Of a stretch of DNA of 64,000 bases, positions 1-9,153 are shown one piece after another. The stretch is taken from positions 1 through 64,000 of the forward strand of contig JAKAQO010000005.1 in the NCBI GenBank assembly GCA_021822495.1, written 5' to 3'. The notes beneath the pieces were generated by a model, which did not search any database, was not told where the DNA came from, and saw only the letters and a program-made list of their open reading frames with translations. Each line of letters begins with the position of its first letter. Within the stretch, counting starts at the first letter, position 1. The position numbers were made by a program, and so were the translations under genes. This stretch comes from a bacterium. Its GTDB lineage: Bacteria; Elusimicrobiota; Elusimicrobia; UBA1565; UBA9628.

Positions 1-135
1 GTCGATGTTGAGGTAGGCAGTCGTCTGTTGGGAGGCGAAGGCTTTGCCGAGTCCCAGGGTTGTGGCGGCTATAGCCAGAACCAGGGTAGCAAGTCTTTGA
101 GTCCACTTCTTCGTCCATCTGTTTTGCATTGTCAT
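1..135 (-). CDS. Exported protein, 3' part outside window
   Basis: Only the first 45 codons are present; the gene runs off the left edge. Seen: a basic N-terminus (NRWTKKWTQR), a hydrophobic stretch (LATLVLAIAATTLGL) and a KAFA cleavage-like site, which together make a Sec signal peptide; the mature part starts about SQQTTAYLNID. The start at 135 has an AAGGAG ribosome site 7 bases upstream. A longer in-frame start at 198, also preceded by AGGAG, would add 21 basic residues and make an unusually long signal peptide, so 135 is preferred. It follows another exported protein on the same strand and is probably its operon partner. Function is not recognisable from this fragment. Confidence 0.7.
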   Translation of the reverse strand, partial: MTMQNRWTKKWTQRLATLVLAIAATTLGLGKAFASQQTTAYLNID

Positions 136-216
136 TTCTTTTCTCCTTTGCGCGTTAATTATTTTTTTGATTTTAAAGTCATTTTTTATTGAGTTCATAA
201 TTTCTCCTGAGCGCGA

Positions 217-1143
217 TTATTTTTGCGTCTTGACGACCAATTGATAATAAACATGCGTCGGTATATCTTGTTCGAGAATATCGGCGGAAATGACAAAAAA
301 GAAGGCTTTTCCGCGATACTCGGGAAGATCCGGAATATGAACGATAAGAGGCGTTTCTTTGATCATATTGGGCGCTACGCTGATAATCTCTTTCGCGGGC
401 CTCACCCATTTTGGATCGGGAGCGTCTTGAACTCCAGGAGGAAGGGGAAGCTCCACTTCCCAGTTGGCAATGGAACGCAGTTGGAAGTTAAGCTTCTGAT
501 CGTTGGGGTTGACGATTTTAATCGAGAGATGTCTTTCTTTCATCAGATCAAAGTCTTTTCCCAGCGGAACGTCTTTAGCCACTCCCGCGGAAGGAAAGAG
601 ATCAAAGTTAAGATTCGAGAGTTTTTTATTCACGAACTTTTCTTTGAGTTGCTTTTCAGTGGGCGGCGTGCTATTGATGAAGAGTAAAAGGCGGCTTTCC
701 AGCCCCGTTTGATACATTCCGTGTTTTCCCACAGAGCGGCTCCAGATGTCGACTTGGAATTTTCTCCCCAAAAGCTTGGGATCATTGGGAATGGAAATAA
801 TCACATCTGAGACCGCTTCGTGGAGCGGTTGCACCGTGAAATGGTGTTTGGCGAGTTTGACCCAGCTACTATCAGGAATGCGCTCGAAACCTTTTTTGAG
901 CCCGCCCTTAGGAACTGGAATGACCTCGCTCTCGATGTTGATGGGTTTGTCGCCCTCGTTGATCAGGCGAAGCGGAAGGTTGATGAGTTTGGTGAGAGAA
1001 TAGGTCAGACCGATTTGAAGATTCTTGACCGCGACCTCTCCAAACGGCGTTCTCATTCCGATTGAGGCTTGAGCGTTTTTATACGCAAGCGCTGTCAACG
1101 CGAGAGCCAAAAGCCCCCAAGTTTTTATTTTTTGCTTTTTCAT
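217..1143 (-). CDS. Exported protein of unknown function, possible Ig-like fold
   Basis: 308 residues with a signal peptide (MKKQKIK, then LLALALTALAY, cleavage near AQA). The rest is beta-rich, with phrases such as LPLRLINEGDKPINIESEV and LSIKIVNPNDQKLNFQLRS that resemble immunoglobulin-like or chaperone-like periplasmic domains. That resemblance is inference and no family is claimed. The start at 1143 is chosen because AAGGAG lies 7 bases upstream; the ATG at 1161 has only an A-rich leader. It sits upstream of another exported protein on the same strand, so the two probably form an operon for a surface or envelope function. Confidence 0.7.
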   Translation of the reverse strand: MKKQKIKTWGLLALALTALAYKNAQASIGMRTPFGEVAVKNLQIGLTYSLTKLINLPLRLINEGDKPINIESEVIPVPKGGLKKGFERIPDSSWVKLAKHHFTVQPLHEAVSDVIISIPNDPKLLGRKFQVDIWSRSVGKHGMYQTGLESRLLLFINSTPPTEKQLKEKFVNKKLSNLNFDLFPSAGVAKDVPLGKDFDLMKERHLSIKIVNPNDQKLNFQLRSIANWEVELPLPPGVQDAPDPKWVRPAKEIISVAPNMIKETPLIVHIPDLPEYRGKAFFFVISADILEQDIPTHVYYQLVVKTQK

Positions 1144-1177
1144 TTTCGTCTCCTTTTTCATTTTCTTTTTCTTAATT

Positions 1178-1208
1178 TACGCGCGCGTCTTAGAATCGCG
1201 CGCGCGTA
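1178..1208. repeat. Perfect CG-rich inverted repeat upstream of an exported-protein gene
   Basis: TACGCGCGCG and CGCGCGCGTA form 10-bp arms around an 11-base loop, about 35 bases upstream of the minus-strand start at 1143. There is no T-tract on either side that would make it a standard terminator. It could be a leader hairpin or protein-binding site. The rest of 1209-1362 shows nothing recognisable. Confidence 0.55.
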
Positions 1209-1362
1209 TGAGGAAAGTGTAGCGGGTTTGAGGCGGGAGGTCCCGAGAATTTATCGCGAAATTAAATTCGCAAAAAATTCACAATTGAAACTTTTTTCAG
1301 GAAACAAAAAAGCAATAAAAGGTCGAATTTTTGGAGAGAAAAAATGATAAATAAAGAGGGGC

Positions 1363-1653
1363 TTAAATCTTTTCCAGGTGAGAGGTGATGGCGTTTTTAA
1401 ATTGGGGAGACAAGGCGTTCCAGTCGAGAATATCGACGCGAAACGGAAGGTCGGATTCGGCGAAGGCTTCTTTAATCCGTCTTAAACGGCGTGAATCAAT
1501 TTTTTTTGGCCCGATAAGGGCGATATCCAAATCGGAATATTTTTTGGGAGCGCCTCTGACTCGTGATCCGAACGCTTGCGCTTGACAATCCGGGGCTAGT
1601 TCTCTGAGAATCTTTCGGATGTGTTTAAGATGCTCAGATGAAACCTTAATCAT
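1363..1653 (-). CDS. mntA: MntA-type nucleotidyltransferase antitoxin
   Basis: 96 residues. The minimal nucleotidyltransferase signature GSX10DXD is exact: G29-S30, then ten residues, then D41-L42-D43. In type VII toxin-antitoxin systems (known for the MntA/HepT family) this enzyme AMPylates a tyrosine of the HEPN toxin and so neutralises it. The start overlaps the end of the upstream toxin-like gene by 8 bases, the usual arrangement for translationally coupled pairs. It could instead be a housekeeping MNT protein of the HI0073 class, which is also always paired with a HEPN protein. Confidence 0.85.
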   Translation of the reverse strand: MIKVSSEHLKHIRKILRELAPDCQAQAFGSRVRGAPKKYSDLDIALIGPKKIDSRRLRRIKEAFAESDLPFRVDILDWNALSPQFKNAITSHLEKI

Positions 1654-2065
1654 TGCGGCTTTTGAGGGCGCTCAAAAGTTTTTTGGCGTCAAGAAGAAAA
1701 TCTTGAGCCTTCTCGAAAATTTCCTGGGCCGTTAGGGGATCATAGGTATGAACGGTTTTGTTTCGAGCCTCGTGATAATCCATCCAATTTTCGACATCAT
1801 CCAATAGTTGATTTTCCGCCGCGATGCGAAAAAGTTCTTTGCGAGAAACTCCGTCGACGTAGGATGAACCAAGATTTAACTCCAGCCAACGCTTCATGAA
1901 TTTCCAAGAGAGTTCATAAGTGAACTCGAAATTTTGAATGACGCCGGCTCGAATGGTTTCTTTTTGATTGGCCGTAAAACGCATTTTTTTCGCGTCTTTG
2001 GCGACGAGAATTGCGCGCTTAAGAGACGAGACGGCTTTTTCAAAGCTGCTAAGATCAAGAGTCAT
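1646..2065 (-). CDS. hepT: HepT-like HEPN toxin (HI0074 family)
   Basis: 139 residues, all-helical HEPN type. The motif R101-NKTV-H106-T-Y108 matches the RX4HXY signature of HepT: R and H form the RNase site and the Tyr is the residue AMPylated by the partner. The partner gene follows with an 8-base overlap. Likely role: an RNA-cleaving toxin held inactive by the MntA-like enzyme. The promoter sits directly against the ATG (TATCAT ends 7 bases before it), so the transcript is probably leaderless. Family assignment is secure; activity as a toxin is inferred. Confidence 0.85.
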   Translation of the reverse strand: MTLDLSSFEKAVSSLKRAILVAKDAKKMRFTANQKETIRAGVIQNFEFTYELSWKFMKRWLELNLGSSYVDGVSRKELFRIAAENQLLDDVENWMDYHEARNKTVHTYDPLTAQEIFEKAQDFLLDAKKLLSALKSRND

Positions 2066-2072
2066 ATCTAAG

Positions 2073-2102
2073 ATGATACCAGCCTAAAGCCCTTGAGCAC
2101 AA
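2073..2102 (-). promoter_or_regulatory. Promoter of hepT-mntA
   Basis: On the minus strand, TTGTGC (2102-2097), an 18-base spacer and TATCAT (2078-2073). The -10 box ends 7 bases before the ATG at 2065, so transcription should begin at or next to the start codon. Confidence 0.5.
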
Positions 2103-2122
2103 GGGAAAACACGCAAAGCGCG

Positions 2123-5100
2123 CTAGGGGTAGGTGGGCGTAAAGTAGACGGTAATGACCTGGGTCCCAAGAACGGAACTGGAGGTGGGGCGCCAGAACTG
2201 AAACCACATCGTCGCGCTTTGCCCAGCGGGAATTTCAAAACCATTTTCATTTCCGGCGTAATTGCCGCTTGTCTGGGACGGCGTTGTCGTCGTCGTGATA
2301 GCCGTGTTAAAAGATGCGGAACTGGGCTGCGTTGAATTCCACAAACCTTGCAAAACCGCGACTTCTATCGCGCTTGACACTCCAAGACTCCATGGCGTTC
2401 CAGCGGTTGAGGTGGAAGCGTTCAGAAGAATGGTTTCGGGGATGTTTCCGGTGTTGGTGATGGTGACCGAGCTGGCGGAGACAATGGACATGATGTTATT
2501 CATCGTGATTTGAATGGTCGCGACCGATGTTGAGAGAGAGACCAAGAGCGGAATGGGGAACGTATAATTGCGAACACCCGCGACGTTAATCGAGCCCACT
2601 CTAAAATAAATCGTAGTTTGAAGGGAAAGAGCTGTGATGGTAAGCGTGGAGTCAAGGACGTTGGCGGTGATGGAGGAGACAATAGTTCCGGAAAAATCGG
2701 AAGCAGTGGAGGCGTCGAGTTCGTAGCCTTCGGCGGAATCAGATGAGGGAGAAACTTGAAGCGCGTTCCAGCCTAAACTCACCGATGAGAAATTGACCAG
2801 AAGAAATTGTGTCGACGAAGGCAAAAGAGATAAAGTCGCCAAGGACTGGGATGGAAAATTCGTTTCCGCTCCGCACCCCGAAGCTTGAAGATAGGCTGTG
2901 TAGGTTGTGTTGGGCATCAGAGAAGTTTCCACCCAGCTTGTCTGAGTGGGCGGCAAAAGCCCGGAATTCGCTCCGCTGACGCTATCGAACACCTCTACAT
3001 TTTGAGGATTTCCTTGGACCGGAGACCATTGCCAGGTAATTGAAGTCGAGCTAGGGCTCACTCCTTGGAAATTGGAAAGAGTATAAGTTGAGGTGGAACT
3101 GACCACTCCATTGCCTCCATTGGTTGCGGAACTTGTTCCTCCAGCGACGTTATAGTTTAGCTCGCAGGCATTTCCGGAATTTAATACATTAATGGAGACA
3201 ATTCCACCGCCGCCGCCACCGCCATTTCCTGCGGTACTGGTCCCTCCAGGTCCGCCGGAGGCATTTACTCTTCCAGAACCGTTGAAATAGTTTGCGGTTA
3301 GATTAACAGCGCCACCTGCGCCGCCACCGCCAGGGTCGCTTACATTTTGCGCGCCGTAACCCTGAGCGTCAATAAAACCATCAATGGTGATGCTGGAGGC
3401 TTGAATGATGATGGTTCCTCCGCCATTGCCGCCGGCGCTTGTCGTAGAACCGCCCTTGCCGCCGCCGCCTCCTCCGGAGCCAGCGAGAATAGGGTTTGTA
3501 ACGGAGTCATAGGCTGAGCCTCCTGTCGTTCCAGTGCCGGCTCCGCCACCGCCTCCATGTCCGCCGCCTCCGCCGCCAGTATTTCGTGATGAAGAGGTCC
3601 CGCCGCCCCCGGGCCCTGATCCCGTTGTTTGGAGAGCTCCGCCCGCGAAGCCCAATCCAGAGACGGTGATGGTAGCGCCGGAAGCAAGATTGAACGTTCC
3701 GCCAATAAAAAAATTTACCTCTGAATTTTGAGGATTGCCCATGACATTGGTCTCCGTCAGGCTTGATCCAGACAGCATCGTGAAATTCCCATTAAAATAC
3801 AACTGCTGGGTTGAATCCTGGGTCAGGCCGGAACCGCCATAAATGAGAACGCTCCCAGCAGCGGCCGTACCAGTGGAAATCGTCAAACTAATTTGCGAAC
3901 CAGAGAGATTTCCCAACGTCAAACTTGAGAAACTGATGGCGGGAGAGCTGGCGCTGACGGAAACATTAGCGCCCGTGTTAAGGTTAATTGTAACGGGGCT
4001 TCCCAGGTTGGGAATTCCAACGGGATTCCAGTTATTCGCGGTATACCAGTTTCCGTCTCCGCCGTTTCCGGTCCAAACAAAGGGAGCGATGGGAGTCTGG
4101 GTCGAACCCGCGATTAAAAAATTGGGCGATTGGTCCCAATTGAGGCTTCCAACTCGAAAGGCGTAAGTGGTTCCCGGAAGAAGTCCCGCGACAGTAAGCG
4201 TAGAAGGTTCGACTCCTCCAAAACCAATTGAAGAAATGACTGTCCCAAAATTAGATATTCCAAGGGCGTTGGCGGTTGCGGCATCGAGTTCATAGCCTTC
4301 GCTTGTCGCCGATTGCGGAGATACTGGAAGCGGCAGCCAAGAAAAAGTCGCGCTTGTTAAATAAACAGCTTGCAACTGGGCTCCTGAGATTGTTGTCGTT
4401 AAAGTTGAGCTTGAGGTAAAGAGTATGTTTGTTAAGGTCCCGTCCCAGTTATAAGAACCAGCTTCAAAATAATAAGTGGTGTTAGCGTTAAGGCCCGTAA
4501 GGGATAAAGAAGTGGCCTGCGCATCTGAAGTGGATGAGGAGTAAGTCGTTCCATTTCCTGAAAAATCAGTCGAAGAGGCTTGAAGAACATATCCCGCGGC
4601 ATTGACAAAAGACCAGGATACAATGGCGCTACTTTCATAAATTTCTGAGATGGTGGGATTGCTTGGTGGAAAAGACAGGGTGATAGTTGAACCGATTTGG
4701 GTCCAAGCCGTTGCGATGTCATTATTGTTGATTGCTTGGATTCGGAAAAAATAAGTGGTATTGGGTTCAAGCCCGGTAAAACTCGTCATTGAAGAATCCG
4801 GCTCCGTGGTAAAGCTGACAGCATAAGGGGCTAAAACTCCAGGATTAAAATCCTGCGCGGTTGAAACTTCAACAGTGTAAGTCGTCAAAGAAATTGGATT
4901 TCCATCGGCATTCCAAGACGCGGAAAAGCTGGTTTGGGTTACAGTCGAAAAAGGAGAGACGCTGCTTAAGGGAAGCGCGGCCAAAGTTGAGGTGGAGTCA
5001 AAAGCATTAGCGCTTTCTTGTCCGTTATTTCCAGTCGCGAAAGCCTGGAAATAATAGGTCGTATTGGAGTTGAGTCCTGCGCTGCTAATAAAAGTCGCAT

Positions 5101-8100
5101 ACGTTGTTTGGGTTGAGACGGAGTTGGGAGAAAAATTCTGGCTAGAAGAAATCTCAACGGTGTAAAGAGTTCTAGGGCCATTAGTCCCGCCAGACCAATT
5201 CAGTTGAATCTGACTGCTGGTAGGCGGGGAAAGAGAAAATTCAAGAGCCGAGGGAGCTAAGACTAAAGTTGAGGTTGAACCGAGATTGGTCCATGAAGTT
5301 GCGACCCCGTCATTACCAATGGCGCGAATTCGAAAATAGTAGGTTGTATTGGCGTTGAGTTCGACAAACGTGGCAAAAGGCGCTAAAGGCGCGGTCGTAA
5401 AAGAAATATCAAAGGGAGCGGAAATTCCCGATTTAAAACTTGAGTTTGTTGAGACCTCAACGGTATAGCTTGTCACATTGCCTGGATTCCCATTGGCATT
5501 CCAGCTGACGGAGAAACTGCTTGTCGTTATATCGCTAAAGGTTGTCGCGGCGCTTAAAGGCGAGGCTGCTTCAGTGGATGTTGAACCAAGGGCGACAAAA
5601 GCGCTTGGAGCGTCTGAGTAATTGACTCCGGCGGCAAAGAGGTAATACGTTGTGTTTGGATTAAGTCCAGTAAGAGTGGCTTCTTCAACTGATCCAGCTG
5701 GCACTGTTGAAAGAGAAATATTTCCGGAATCAGCGTTTGGGTAAGAAGAATTTGTGCTGAGAACTACGGTATAGGTTGTGATGTTAAGCGGATTGCCATT
5801 AGGCAGCCAAGAGACGCTGGCGGAGGTAATCCAGACGGAAAGCCATGAGTTGGGAGCTTGGGCGGGAATATTGGTGAGAGTGCAGGCGCCTCCTAAATTA
5901 GTAAAAGCGCTTGCACTGGCTCCGGTTGAAGCTTGCACCTCGAAAAAATAGGTGGTATTAGGTGATAGCGGAAAGCTGGAAACCGAAACTGAAAAGGTCG
6001 CGGTCGTGGCGATAATGCCGGAAAAATTAGATGCGGTTGAGCTGTGAACGGTATAGACTGTTCCCGCTGGATTTCCATTAGAACCCCAGTTGGCTGTGAT
6101 TGAACCGCTGGAAATATTCGTGAAACTGGGGCTAACAACAGAAGGTGGTTCTACCGTAAGATAGGTTTGAGTGGATCCCAAAAAAATATAATCTGGAACT
6201 TTGTCCCAATTCAGCGTTCCTACTCGGAAATAATAAACGGCATCCGAAGCCAAAGGCGGATTTGCGACGGTTAAAACATTTTGAGAAACGGAAAGGGTCA
6301 CTGAGGATGATATAATGCCGCCTTTAAAATCACTCGTTGATGCGTCGAGTTCATAACCTTCGGAAGTGTCGGAAGAAGGAGTGGTAGGCATGGTTGCCCA
6401 GTCAACTGTGACAGAAGTAAAGTAAACATTCAAAAAGGTTGTCGGCAAAAAAGTTGTGATATTGGCGAGCGTGCTGGTTGAACCTAAAGCCGTGTAGTCC
6501 GGCGTATCGTCCCAGTTAAGCGAACCCACCCGAAAGTAATAGCTCGTGTTTGGGTCTAGGCCGGAAATAGTGAGGGTGCTTTGGGAGTTATTGAACGTGA
6601 TGGAAGAATAGACAAGGCCGGAGGTAAAGTTCGTGGAAGAAGCGTCGAGTTTATAGCCTTCGGAAGTATCGGAAGAAGGATTTGGGGGCAGAGCCGCCCA
6701 GTTCACCGTTATTGAACTTAAATTTACTTGGAGATAGGTGGTCGACAGGGTTGAGGGATTGTTGGCGAGCGTGCTGGTTGAACCTAAAGCCGTGTAGTCC
6801 GGCGTATCGTCCCAGTTGAAAGAACCCACGCGAAAATAATAGGTTGTGTTTCGGTCTAGGCCTGAAACAGTGAGGGTACTTTTGGAATTATCAAAGGTGA
6901 TGGAAGAATAGATAAGGCCAGAGGTGAAGTTCGTGGAAGAAGCGTCGAGTTCATAGCCTTCGGATGTGTCAGAAGAAGGAGTTGGGGGCAGAGCCGCCCA
7001 GTTCACCGTAATTGAACTTAAATTAACCTGCAGATAGGTGACGGGTAAAGATTGGGGAGTATTGGCGAGCGTGCTGGTTGAAGCTAAAGCCGTGTAGTCC
7101 GGCGTATCGTCCCAGTTAAGCGAACCCACCCGAAAGTAATAACTCGTGTTTGGGTCTAGGCCAGAAATAGTGAGGGTGCTTTGGGAGTTATTGAACGTGA
7201 TGGAAGAATAGACAAGGCCAGAGGTGAAGTTCGTGGAAGAAGCGTCGAGTTCATAGCCTTCAGAAGTGTCAGAAGAAGGAGTTGGGGGCAGAGCCGCCCA
7301 GTTCACTGTAATTGAACTCAAATTTACTTGGAGATAGGTGGTCGACAGGGTTGAGGGATTATTGGCGAGCGTGCTGGTTGAACCTAAAGCCGTGTAGTCC
7401 GGCGTATCGTTCCAGTTGAGAGAACCCACGCGAAAATAATAGGTGGTGTTGGGGTCCAAACCTGAAACAGTGAGGGTGCTTTGGGAGTTATTAAACGTGA
7501 TGGAAGAATAGATAAGGCCGGAGGTAAAGTTCGTGGAAGAAGCGTCGAGTTCATAGCCTTCGGAAGTGTCAGAAGAAGGAGTTGGTGGCAGAGCCGCCCA
7601 GTTCACCGTAATTGAACTCAAATTAACCTGAAGATAGGTGACGGGTAAAGATTGGGGATTATTGGCGAGCGTGCTGGTTGAACCTAAAGCCGTGTAGTCC
7701 GGCGTATCGTTCCAGTTGAGAGAACCCACGCGAAAATAATAGGTGGTGTTGGGGTCCAAACCTGAAACAGTGAGGGTGCTTTGGGAGTTATTAAACGTGA
7801 TGGAAGAATAGATAAGGCCGGAGGTAAAGTTCGTGGAAGAAGCGTCAAGTTCATAGCCTTCAGAAGTGTCAGAAGAAGGAGTTGGGGGCAAGGCGGCCCA
7901 ATTAACCGTTATTGAACTGAGATCATTTTGTAAAAATGTTGTTGATAGGCTCTGGGGGGGATTGGATAGGGTTGAAGTCGAAATTGGAGATGAATAGGAT
8001 GAACACCCTCTGGTATTGCAGCCATTTACTTCCAAATAATAAGTCGTGTTAGAGAGAAACCCCGAAATGGTGGCGTAGGTGTTGGCGGTTGAGGAAGAGT

Positions 8101-8329
8101 AAACAGGGCTAGTAAAGCCCGAATTAGAGGAAATTTGAAGAGTGTAAGAAGTATCGTTATTACCTGCGCTCCAACTAGCTGATATGGAAGAAGGCGAGAC
8201 GACAGTGGCCTGGAGTCCAGAGGGGGTATTAGGCGGCGGGCCTGCGAAAGCAAGGGGACTTATAAACAATAAAACCCCCGTCATGAAACAAACACGAAAA
8301 TGTCTAAAGCGCAAGAGAAGGGTTCTCAA
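2123..8329 (-). CDS. Giant secreted fibronectin type III repeat protein
   Basis: 2068 residues. Signal peptide (VCFMTGVLLFISPLAFA), then about 14 fibronectin-III domains, each ending in a motif like L-x-x-N-T-T-Y-Y-F-R-V-G. A segment starting FVWTGNGGDGNWYTANNW (about residue 1418) leads into a glycine-rich region (about 1555-1715), followed by two more FN3-like domains and a C-terminal beta domain. Likely role: surface adhesin or fibre; the FN3 count and export are seen, the role is inferred. The start is TTG at 8329, inside the stop codon of the upstream regulator gene (TTGA overlap), with no Shine-Dalgarno, so translation may depend on coupling. The alternative ATG at 8284 would leave a signal peptide without positive charge. 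Five FN3 units are near-identical at DNA level. Confidence 0.9.
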   Translation of the reverse strand: MRTLLLRFRHFRVCFMTGVLLFISPLAFAGPPPNTPSGLQATVVSPSSISASWSAGNNDTSYTLQISSNSGFTSPVYSSSTANTYATISGFLSNTTYYLEVNGCNTRGCSSYSSPISTSTLSNPPQSLSTTFLQNDLSSITVNWAALPPTPSSDTSEGYELDASSTNFTSGLIYSSITFNNSQSTLTVSGLDPNTTYYFRVGSLNWNDTPDYTALGSTSTLANNPQSLPVTYLQVNLSSITVNWAALPPTPSSDTSEGYELDASSTNFTSGLIYSSITFNNSQSTLTVSGLDPNTTYYFRVGSLNWNDTPDYTALGSTSTLANNPSTLSTTYLQVNLSSITVNWAALPPTPSSDTSEGYELDASSTNFTSGLVYSSITFNNSQSTLTISGLDPNTSYYFRVGSLNWDDTPDYTALASTSTLANTPQSLPVTYLQVNLSSITVNWAALPPTPSSDTSEGYELDASSTNFTSGLIYSSITFDNSKSTLTVSGLDRNTTYYFRVGSFNWDDTPDYTALGSTSTLANNPSTLSTTYLQVNLSSITVNWAALPPNPSSDTSEGYKLDASSTNFTSGLVYSSITFNNSQSTLTISGLDPNTSYYFRVGSLNWDDTPDYTALGSTSTLANITTFLPTTFLNVYFTSVTVDWATMPTTPSSDTSEGYELDASTSDFKGGIISSSVTLSVSQNVLTVANPPLASDAVYYFRVGTLNWDKVPDYIFLGSTQTYLTVEPPSVVSPSFTNISSGSITANWGSNGNPAGTVYTVHSSTASNFSGIIATTATFSVSVSSFPLSPNTTYFFEVQASTGASASAFTNLGGACTLTNIPAQAPNSWLSVWITSASVSWLPNGNPLNITTYTVVLSTNSSYPNADSGNISLSTVPAGSVEEATLTGLNPNTTYYLFAAGVNYSDAPSAFVALGSTSTEAASPLSAATTFSDITTSSFSVSWNANGNPGNVTSYTVEVSTNSSFKSGISAPFDISFTTAPLAPFATFVELNANTTYYFRIRAIGNDGVATSWTNLGSTSTLVLAPSALEFSLSPPTSSQIQLNWSGGTNGPRTLYTVEISSSQNFSPNSVSTQTTYATFISSAGLNSNTTYYFQAFATGNNGQESANAFDSTSTLAALPLSSVSPFSTVTQTSFSASWNADGNPISLTTYTVEVSTAQDFNPGVLAPYAVSFTTEPDSSMTSFTGLEPNTTYFFRIQAINNNDIATAWTQIGSTITLSFPPSNPTISEIYESSAIVSWSFVNAAGYVLQASSTDFSGNGTTYSSSTSDAQATSLSLTGLNANTTYYFEAGSYNWDGTLTNILFTSSSTLTTTISGAQLQAVYLTSATFSWLPLPVSPQSATSEGYELDAATANALGISNFGTVISSIGFGGVEPSTLTVAGLLPGTTYAFRVGSLNWDQSPNFLIAGSTQTPIAPFVWTGNGGDGNWYTANNWNPVGIPNLGSPVTINLNTGANVSVSASSPAISFSSLTLGNLSGSQISLTISTGTAAAGSVLIYGGSGLTQDSTQQLYFNGNFTMLSGSSLTETNVMGNPQNSEVNFFIGGTFNLASGATITVSGLGFAGGALQTTGSGPGGGGTSSSRNTGGGGGGHGGGGGAGTGTTGGSAYDSVTNPILAGSGGGGGGKGGSTTSAGGNGGGTIIIQASSITIDGFIDAQGYGAQNVSDPGGGGAGGAVNLTANYFNGSGRVNASGGPGGTSTAGNGGGGGGGIVSINVLNSGNACELNYNVAGGTSSATNGGNGVVSSTSTYTLSNFQGVSPSSTSITWQWSPVQGNPQNVEVFDSVSGANSGLLPPTQTSWVETSLMPNTTYTAYLQASGCGAETNFPSQSLATLSLLPSSTQFLLVNFSSVSLGWNALQVSPSSDSAEGYELDASTASDFSGTIVSSITANVLDSTLTITALSLQTTIYFRVGSINVAGVRNYTFPIPLLVSLSTSVATIQITMNNIMSIVSASSVTITNTGNIPETILLNASTSTAGTPWSLGVSSAIEVAVLQGLWNSTQPSSASFNTAITTTTTPSQTSGNYAGNENGFEIPAGQSATMWFQFWRPTSSSVLGTQVITVYFTPTYP
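6463..7962 (-). repeat. Five tandem 300-bp repeats within the FN3 gene
   Basis: The phrase TTGGCGAGCGTGCTGGTTGA recurs at 6463, 6763, 7063, 7363 and 7663, exactly 300 bases apart. Each unit encodes one 100-residue FN3 domain (…WAALPPTPSSDTSEGY…). Copies differ at few positions, indicating recent duplication or gene conversion. The repeats invite copy-number change by recombination and are a likely short-read assembly trouble spot. Confidence 0.95.
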
Positions 8330-9153
8330 AATGAATTAAGCGAGCAATTAAGCGTTGATGTTAACGACGTAGTTAGCTGGCGCTTATCACAAGGCATAGG
8401 TCTTCTTGATCGTGCGTATGGGGATATGCGGGGGGGGGGGGGGGGGGGGGGGGGGAACCGGTATCCCAAGCCGTGAACGGTTTGAAGGCGGCGAGATTCA
8501 GACTTAAGCTTTTTTCTCAAAGTTTCAATATGCTTGTCTAATGTCCGAGTTTGAACGTCTTCCGGGTATTTCCATACTTCAAAAAGAATAGTCTTGCGTT
8601 CAACCACCTTGCCGTCTTTCTTAATGAGAAAGGCCAAAAGATCGAATTCAAAGCGCGTCAAGGGCAAGACCTTTCCTTTTAATTTCGCCTCTCGCGACAA
8701 CAAATCAAGAGAAATATTCCCGCTTTCAAAGGAAGTGCGCGGGAGGTTATCTATTCGCCCATTGCGCAGTTCTCTTCGGATCAGGTTTTGAGCGCGGGCC
8801 AAAAGTATTCTCTCATCGAAAGGAGAATGAATGAAATCATCAGCCCCCGCGTCCAGGCAGGAAGCGATGCCGTTTTCGGATAATTGGGACTGAACATAGA
8901 GAATGGGCGCGGTTTTTCCGTTTGATCCTTCCTTAAAAAGCCGGAGGAGGCTTAAATTCTTTCCCGGGCCCACCCAAATCAAGAGTTGCGGAGAAAACGT
9001 TTTGATTTCCAAAGAAGGCAACCGGCGTTTTAAAAGGCGAAACTGGCGAATCAGGTAATCTTGTTTCTCCAGCGCCCGCATGACTTCGAGCGATTTGGAG
9101 CTGTCCTCGCTCAACAACGCGACGCGCAAAGAAGGCGTGGAAGGGTTCTCCAT
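8326..9153 (-). CDS. OmpR-type winged-helix regulator with degenerate receiver and poly-proline tail
   Basis: 275 residues as read. Residues 1 to about 125 resemble a receiver domain, but the usual phospho-acceptor Asp after the third strand is missing (SPQLLIWVG where PDLILLD is typical), so control by phosphorylation is doubtful. Residues about 145-236 form a winged-helix DNA-binding domain ending in the classic VHGLGYRF. Immediately after GYRF a run of 26 C encodes eight prolines and then an unremarkable tail. The DNA-binding domain is complete in any reading phase; only the tail and stop change. Its stop overlaps the TTG start of the FN3 gene, suggesting that the two are expressed together. 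A palindrome covers its own start codon. Confidence 0.85.
   Translation of the reverse strand: MENPSTPSLRVALLSEDSSKSLEVMRALEKQDYLIRQFRLLKRRLPSLEIKTFSPQLLIWVGPGKNLSLLRLFKEGSNGKTAPILYVQSQLSENGIASCLDAGADDFIHSPFDERILLARAQNLIRRELRNGRIDNLPRTSFESGNISLDLLSREAKLKGKVLPLTRFEFDLLAFLIKKDGKVVERKTILFEVWKYPEDVQTRTLDKHIETLRKKLKSESRRLQTVHGLGYRFPPPPPPPPRISPYARSRRPMPCDKRQLTTSLTSTLNCSLNSF
8430..8455. repeat. 26-base homopolymer (G on plus, C on coding strand)
   Basis: An uninterrupted run of 26 G inside the 3' end of the regulator gene. The three possible reading phases after the run stop at 8326 (as given), 8387 or 8373. Only the first overlaps the FN3 start codon. Tracts of this kind mediate slipped-strand phase variation in other bacteria; here the length could also be a sequencing or assembly error. 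Confidence 0.9.

Noticed and set aside
3534-3731. Proline-rich frame antisense to the glycine-rich part of the FN3 gene
   Set aside because: It is the complement of GGN codons and has no start signals or neighbours.
6463-7962. Regularly spaced repeats that could be taken for a CRISPR-like array
   Set aside because: The 300-bp period keeps the reading frame and each unit encodes an FN3 domain; no short repeat/spacer alternation is present.
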